A program made the position numbers and the translations under genes. The notes under the pieces were generated by a model. The model was not told where the DNA came from, made no database searches, and saw nothing but the letters and a program-made list of their open reading frames with translations. Below are positions 5,199 to 8,757 of a stretch of 8,757 bases of DNA, in pieces. Position 1 is the stretch's first letter. Each line of letters begins with the position of its first letter. Source of the DNA: Methanomassiliicoccales archaeon PtaU1.Bin030 (lineage in GTDB: Archaea; Thermoplasmatota; Thermoplasmata; Methanomassiliicoccales; Methanomassiliicoccaceae); the NCBI GenBank assembly GCA_002067635.1, contig MVRB01000111.1, positions 1-8,757 of the forward strand. Direction: 5' to 3'.

Positions 5199-5440
5199 TT
5201 TTGTTTCAAGACAATTACTTACAATTCTACTTCATATATCTACATATGTATAATCGGAATAATTGATTCCATTATTATCGATATCTAATCTGAGAATAGC
5301 GCTATTTCAGAGTACAGGTATCAGATGTCCAGACCCTTGGTACAGCCACTTTCAATGCCACGACAAACACGCATCCTTTTTACGCTGGCTGGCCATGGAG
5401 TCGTAACAGGAGCTCCAAGAGCCCCCCTGTCCCGAAACAC
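5199..5440. other. Noncoding intergenic stretch between glnA and tyrS promoters
   Basis: I see no convincing coding frame here. The left half is AT-rich and the right half is of ordinary composition. It holds short symmetric sequences: the palindrome TACATATGTA (5241-5250); GGAAT-N5-ATTCC (5256-5270); a bulged inverted repeat centred on AATAGCGCTATT (5290-5310); and ACAGG/CCTGT enclosing GCTC-CAA-GAGC (5406-5430). A plus-strand TATA-like TATGTATAAT at 5245-5254 could start an untranslated RNA, but nothing firm supports one. Confidence 0.5.
5290..5310. repeat. Inverted repeat CTGA(G)AATAGC/GCTATTTCAG
   Basis: A perfect 12-base palindrome AATAGCGCTATT (5295-5306) is extended by CTGA (5290-5293) and TCAG (5307-5310) if the G at 5294 is bulged. 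It lies about 165 bases before tyrS and about 100 bases upstream of the glnA TATA box. It could be a regulator site or a hairpin; its role is unknown. Confidence 0.4.
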
Positions 5441-5448
5441 TAAATAAT
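5441..5448 (+). promoter_or_regulatory. Probable TATA box of tyrS
   Basis: TAAATAAT is centred about 30 bases before the ATG at 5475, so transcription would begin within a few bases of the start codon. No Shine-Dalgarno sequence precedes the ATG, which supports a leaderless transcript. Confidence 0.5.
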
Positions 5449-5474
5449 CATCAGGGAATCGGTACCTGAGTCAT

Positions 5475-6518
5475 ATGGACACCGAAGAGAGGTTCAACCT
5501 GTTGGCGAGGAACACTGAGGAGATCGTCACCGTCGAGGAGCTTAAGAGGATCCTCGAGACCAACCCTTCGCCGAAAAGCTATATCGGGTTCGAACCCTCT
5601 GGTCTGGTCCACCTTGGTTGGGTGATCTGCGCCAACAAGGTAAAGGACCTCGTGGACGCAGGATTCGAGATGACCATCTTCTTTGCCGACTGGCACGCCT
5701 ATATCAACGACAAGCTGGGAGGGGACATAGAACGCATCCGCATCTGCGCCAAGTACATGGAGGACTGCTTCGAGGCGTTGGGCGTTCCCCGAGAAAAGGT
5801 GAGGTTCGTCCTTGCATCTGAGATAATGGACATCACCTACTGGGAGAAGGTGATGAAGGTCGGAAAGGTCACCTCCCTCTCGCGTATAAAGAGGGCCATG
5901 ACCATCATGGGTCGGAAGGAGGACGACGCGGAGCTGGACTCCTCCAAGTTCCTCTATCCACTGATGCAGGCCACCGATATCTTTCAAATGAACATCGATC
6001 TGGCCTACTCAGGGATAGATCAGCGCAGGGCCCACATGCTGGCCAGAGAGGCAGGGGAGAAGCTACAATGGAAGGTGCCTGTGGCCCTTCACACCCCCCT
6101 TCTTCCAGGCCTCAAGGGGCTGAGCCGCATGGACCCCATCGCCAACAAGATGTCCAAGTCCGATCCTGACAGCGGGATCATCATCCATGACTCTCCTGCG
6201 GATATAGAGAGGAAGATAAAGAAGGCCTTCTGTCCTCCGGAGGCGGAGGGCAACCCCATCCTGGCGATCGCCAGGATGATCCTGTTCCAAAAGAGCTCGG
6301 TGTTCGCGATCGAGCGGCCTGAGAAGTTCGGCGGACGGCTGGAGTTCACCTCGTACGAGGAGCTGGAATCTACGTATGTGGCGGGAAAGCTCCACCCTAT
6401 GGACCTCAAGACCGGGGTCGCTAAGGCTCTGAGCGAGCAGCTGCAGGCTGCCAGGGATTATTTCGATAGGAATCCTAAAAACCTTGAGGCCATGCGTCGC
6501 TCCCTAGGGCTTATCTGA
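5475..6518 (+). CDS. tyrS: Tyrosyl-tRNA synthetase, archaeal/eukaryal type
   Basis: This cytoplasmic class I enzyme activates tyrosine with ATP and charges tRNA-Tyr. The 347-residue product has the HIGH-type HLGW at 46-49 within SYIGFEPSGLVHLGW, and KMSKS at 225-229. Residues that in the Methanocaldococcus jannaschii enzyme bind tyrosine (Tyr32, Tyr151, Gln155, Asp158, Gln173) are matched with conserved spacing by Tyr36, Tyr161, Gln165, Asp168 and Gln183, which separates it from TrpRS. The C-terminal RPEKFGG and ELHPMDLK-like segments (here KLHPMDLK) are those of the archaeal anticodon-binding domain, and no bacterial S4 domain is present. The start at 5475 fits the TATA box spacing for leaderless initiation. 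The stop is TGA. No terminator hairpin with a T-run is evident after it. Confidence 0.96.
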   Translation: MDTEERFNLLARNTEEIVTVEELKRILETNPSPKSYIGFEPSGLVHLGWVICANKVKDLVDAGFEMTIFFADWHAYINDKLGGDIERIRICAKYMEDCFEALGVPREKVRFVLASEIMDITYWEKVMKVGKVTSLSRIKRAMTIMGRKEDDAELDSSKFLYPLMQATDIFQMNIDLAYSGIDQRRAHMLAREAGEKLQWKVPVALHTPLLPGLKGLSRMDPIANKMSKSDPDSGIIIHDSPADIERKIKKAFCPPEAEGNPILAIARMILFQKSSVFAIERPEKFGGRLEFTSYEELESTYVAGKLHPMDLKTGVAKALSEQLQAARDYFDRNPKNLEAMRRSLGLI

Positions 6519-6567
6519 TCGTGCGGAAGATCGCTGTCACGCGGAAACGAATTCGGTCCCCCCATCG

Positions 6568-6591
6568 TAACGAAAGAAGCTCGTGTCGTTA
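6568..6591 (+). repeat. Inverted repeat TAACGA/TCGTTA before the GvpD-like gene
   Basis: TAACGA (6568-6573) and TCGTTA (6586-6591) are perfect complements separated by 12 bases, with centres 18 bases apart. The repeat lies between tyrS and the next gene, about 40-60 bases before its start. It may be an operator or a transcript-end hairpin for tyrS, but there is no T-run. Confidence 0.3.
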
Positions 6592-6630
6592 TCAGAGCGA
6601 TGAACTCACATAGGCCTGTTAATGTAATCC

Positions 6631-8181
6631 ATGCCCTCTCCCTCGGATGCGAAAATGACGATCCGTGAGGAGTTGGACTCGATGCAACAGGAAGCTAGCG
6701 CTAGGATACCTCAGGAAGTGTTGTCCTTCTTCAGCAAACCAGGGGGGCATTCCCTCATAATTAGGGGCGAGGCTGGTACTGGCAAGACCACTCTTTCACT
6801 GCAGCTGATAGAGGAGCTTGCGCAGTACAACAATAGCCATTACCTCTCCACACGGGTATCGGATATCCTGCTGCTGGTGCAGTTCCCGTGGCTGGGAGAG
6901 AAGATATACGGCAAGGAATACACTAGCTTCGTGAAGAACCAGGTACCCTGGATAACGGGCGAGGGCGATCCTGACACCGCCCATGTCATCCCCCGCGATG
7001 ACGGGGCCCATGATGTCGGTCTGAAGAAGCTGATGGACATTTACCACGATGAGCGTCGATTGGGGGCGGACGACTTCCCAGCAATGGAAGATGTCAACCG
7101 CGTGTATGATGCGGTAAAGGGCGCTCTCCCCCAGCGCTCGCTGGTGGTGATCGACTCCCTTGATGCCCTGGCCGAGAGGCACGGGTTGGAGAACGCGCCC
7201 TTCATCACCGCCATCCAGAAGGACCTGGTGGAGGGCTACGGCGCGAACATCATCTTCGTGTTCGAGAACAACGAGAAGGAGTATGACTACCTTGCCGATG
7301 GGTCCGTAGTACTATCATCGCAGGAGCATCAGGGGCGGACAATCCGTCACCTCAAGGTCCAAAAGCTACGAGGCTGCGAGATAAAGCAGTTCCGTTACCT
7401 TTTCACCCTGAAGGGAGGCAGGGTCCAGAGCTTCGGGAACATCAAGACACTGGACGTGACACCGGACAGGGAGTGGTCTTCCCTTACGGACAGCCGTGGT
7501 AAGATCTCGTCCGGTCTGGTGGACCTAGACCGTCTCCTGGGGGGAGGGTTCAACCCGGGGGCGGCGGTGCTGTATGAGATAGGTAAGAACGTGCCCATGG
7601 AGATCATCAGCCTTATGGAGCAGTCACTTGTGGCTAACTTCGCCTCTCAGCGAAGGGGGGCCCTGTGGCTGCCGATGAAACGGGTGAGCGCCGACACTGT
7701 GAAGAAGCAGCTGTCCGCGGCCATCCATCCCAACCTCTTCGACAAGTGCATCCGCATACCTGAGCTGGCGGCCCAGAGCGAGGCTGGCCGCTCCAATCAC
7801 GTTCTGAGGGTGGAGGGTGCGGACGTGGCCGCTGACCTCAAGTGGGACCTCCTCACATATTCCCTCAAATCTGCGGACATGCCGTACCTCACTCTCTTCG
7901 GCTTCGACACCCTAGAATCCATTTACGGTGAGAACGTGATGAGCGGTCTGACCGAACATATCGCGACCTTAAAGCAGAACGGAGGTGTGTTCGCGGCCTT
8001 CTCCTCTGAGTCTACCCAGTCGAACAAGAAGTTGATAGACCTGTCCACGGTCCATCTCAAGATCGAACGCATCGACGGTGTGCTCACGCTCTATGGCGAG
8101 GAGCCCTTCACGGAATGCAACGCCGTCACACTGGAGTGGAGGGAGCGGGGAGGCTGTCTGTCCCTCACCCCGGTGGTCTGA
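6631..8181 (+). CDS. KaiC/GvpD-like RecA-superfamily ATPase with two P-loop domains
   Basis: The product has 516 residues. The first domain has a Walker A GEAGTGKT at 46-53 after a KaiC-like HSLIIRGE strand, and a Walker B LVVIDSLD at 171-178. A second RecA-like unit begins with GLVDLDRLLGGGF (295-307), the typical KaiC-family entry motif. Where the second P-loop should be, residues 316-324 read EIGKNVPME, without the GKT core, so this half probably does not hydrolyse ATP. The arrangement resembles archaeal GvpD-like proteins and KaiC relatives that act as regulators or signalling ATPases, and no gas-vesicle gene is present here. ATG 6631 gives the longest form. ATG 6655 (Met9) is an alternative that would be leaderless from a TATA-like TTAATGTAAT at 6619-6628. 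It follows tyrS by 112 bases and is probably transcribed separately. The specific role is unknown. Confidence 0.85.
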   Translation: MPSPSDAKMTIREELDSMQQEASARIPQEVLSFFSKPGGHSLIIRGEAGTGKTTLSLQLIEELAQYNNSHYLSTRVSDILLLVQFPWLGEKIYGKEYTSFVKNQVPWITGEGDPDTAHVIPRDDGAHDVGLKKLMDIYHDERRLGADDFPAMEDVNRVYDAVKGALPQRSLVVIDSLDALAERHGLENAPFITAIQKDLVEGYGANIIFVFENNEKEYDYLADGSVVLSSQEHQGRTIRHLKVQKLRGCEIKQFRYLFTLKGGRVQSFGNIKTLDVTPDREWSSLTDSRGKISSGLVDLDRLLGGGFNPGAAVLYEIGKNVPMEIISLMEQSLVANFASQRRGALWLPMKRVSADTVKKQLSAAIHPNLFDKCIRIPELAAQSEAGRSNHVLRVEGADVAADLKWDLLTYSLKSADMPYLTLFGFDTLESIYGENVMSGLTEHIATLKQNGGVFAAFSSESTQSNKKLIDLSTVHLKIERIDGVLTLYGEEPFTECNAVTLEWRERGGCLSLTPVV

Positions 8182-8193
8182 GGTCCGCGCGTC

Positions 8194-8200
8194 AATTATT
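8194..8200 (+). promoter_or_regulatory. Probable TATA box of the HAD-family gene
   Basis: AATTATT lies about 30 bases before the ATG at 8227 and just after the GvpD-like stop codon. It would direct initiation within a few bases of the ATG, giving a leaderless or very short-leader mRNA, although readthrough from the upstream gene is also possible. Confidence 0.4.
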
Positions 8201-8226
8201 TGTATGGCCATGCCGTAGGATGGGCG

Positions 8227-8757
8227 ATGTTGCCACGGACCCTGCTGGTTGACCTCGGCGGGACGCTGATAGACCTGTTCGGACACACCAGCCCCGGTCA
8301 GGTTCTGCCCAGCTCCCTCGAGGGAGCGTCCCGAGTGGTGAGAGGGGCAGGCCTGTATCCGCCTCCCATTAGCGTTCTGGAGTCCAGATGGGAGAAGCGG
8401 AGGCAGGACCCCAACGACACTGTGGTAAGACCCCTCGAGGATCGATTGTCGTTCACCTTCGACATCGATCCGAACGAGAGGGCGCTACTTATGACGACAT
8501 GCCGCGCTTTCATGAGGCCGCTGTTCGCCCAGGCACGGGTGTTCGAGGATTCCTTACCTCTACTATCCCATGCCCGGGCCCGTGGCATGGGAGTGATAAT
8601 AGTGTCGAACACTACCTGGGGCAGCCCGGCCTCTCTATGGAGGGAGCTCCTGGAGAGGATAGGTCTGAGCGCTTGCATCGATGCATCGGTGTTCTGCCGG
8701 GACGTGGGGCGAAGGAAGCCCGACCCAATGGTCTACGCACATGCCATGGAGGTGGCA
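8227..8757 (+). CDS. HAD-superfamily hydrolase (partial, 3' end off the right edge)
   Basis: The first 177 codons are open to the window edge. Motif I is VDLGGTLID with the putative nucleophile Asp9. The usual second aspartate (DxD) is Gly11, a DLGGT variant. Motif II is VIIVSNTT with Ser127, and motif III is the lysine of RRKPDP at Lys164, so the core is otherwise intact. The region between, about residues 20-105, fits an inserted helical cap. Family members are mostly phosphatases acting on small metabolites; the substrate cannot be inferred. Motif IV is beyond the edge. The ATG at 8227 follows an AGGA (8217-8220) by six bases and is 45 bases after the GvpD-like stop. Confidence 0.85.
   Translation, partial: MLPRTLLVDLGGTLIDLFGHTSPGQVLPSSLEGASRVVRGAGLYPPPISVLESRWEKRRQDPNDTVVRPLEDRLSFTFDIDPNERALLMTTCRAFMRPLFAQARVFEDSLPLLSHARARGMGVIIVSNTTWGSPASLWRELLERIGLSACIDASVFCRDVGRRKPDPMVYAHAMEVA

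Noticed and set aside
5406..5430. ACAGG/CCTGT stem-loop before tyrS as a terminator
   Set aside because: No T-run follows on either strand and no upstream gene points at it on the plus strand.
5588..5599. GGGTTCGAACCC resembling a tRNA T-arm
   Set aside because: It lies inside tyrS and encodes the conserved GFEP segment of the tyrosine-binding region. No acceptor, D-arm or anticodon arm surrounds it, so it is coincidental.
5451..5987. Minus-strand frame of about 178 codons opposite tyrS
   Set aside because: Antisense shadow of the conserved catalytic domain of TyrRS.
6631..8181. Gas-vesicle gene cluster suggested by GvpD-like similarity
   Set aside because: No GvpA, GvpF, GvpN or other vesicle gene is present in the window. 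The similarity is to the ATPase family only, so I did not assign a gas-vesicle function.

Overview
The window reads as a chromosomal segment of an archaeon. The evidence is an archaeosine-synthesis radical SAM gene, an archaeal-type tyrosyl-tRNA synthetase, a diglycine-ending ubiquitin-like protein, and AT-rich TATA-like boxes 25-35 bases before several starts. Some genes (tyrS, the HAD gene) look leaderless or nearly so, while others carry Shine-Dalgarno-like sequences. A euryarchaeon of the Thermoplasmata/Methanomassiliicoccales type is my best guess. That is inference from gene content and GC-rich coding sequence, not proof.

Layout. Positions 1-870 (minus) hold most of a RaSEA-type radical SAM gene that runs off the left edge. 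It is divergent from an FAD/NAD(P) disulfide-type oxidoreductase (1000-2349, plus), which is followed after one base by a MoaD/ThiS/SAMP-like ubiquitin-fold protein (2351-2635). The AT-rich gap 2636-3081 is not empty. It contains a plausible small gene (2746-2904, 52 codons) with a TATA-like box, a start-site hairpin that puts the Shine-Dalgarno sequence in its loop, and a hairpin plus T-run after its stop. It also contains a 30-base near-perfect inverted repeat overlapping the likely promoter of a GNAT-like gene (3082-3558). That gene converges on glnA (3593-5044, minus), a bacterial GSI-beta-type glutamine synthetase in which the adenylylated tyrosine is phenylalanine. A 35-base pure purine tract separates the two. 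glnA has a leader of about 120 bases with several possible stems. Beyond it, 5199-5440 is noncoding with short inverted repeats, and then comes tyrS (5475-6518). A two-domain RecA/KaiC/GvpD-like ATPase (6631-8181) with a degenerate second P-loop and a partial HAD-family hydrolase (8227 to the right edge) complete the window.

The genes are mostly single-gene units with their own promoters. RaSEA and TyrRS belong to tRNA modification and charging, and GlnA to ammonium assimilation. The oxidoreductase/ubiquitin-like pair is the only clear operon and may link thiol or persulfide redox to a sulfur carrier, which is a hypothesis. I found no rRNA, tRNA, CRISPR array or recognisable transposase. The most intriguing parts are the small-gene unit with its hairpin-framed start, the oxidoreductase/ubiquitin-like pair, the glnA leader together with its Tyr-to-Phe change, and the repeated motif around the oxidoreductase promoter.
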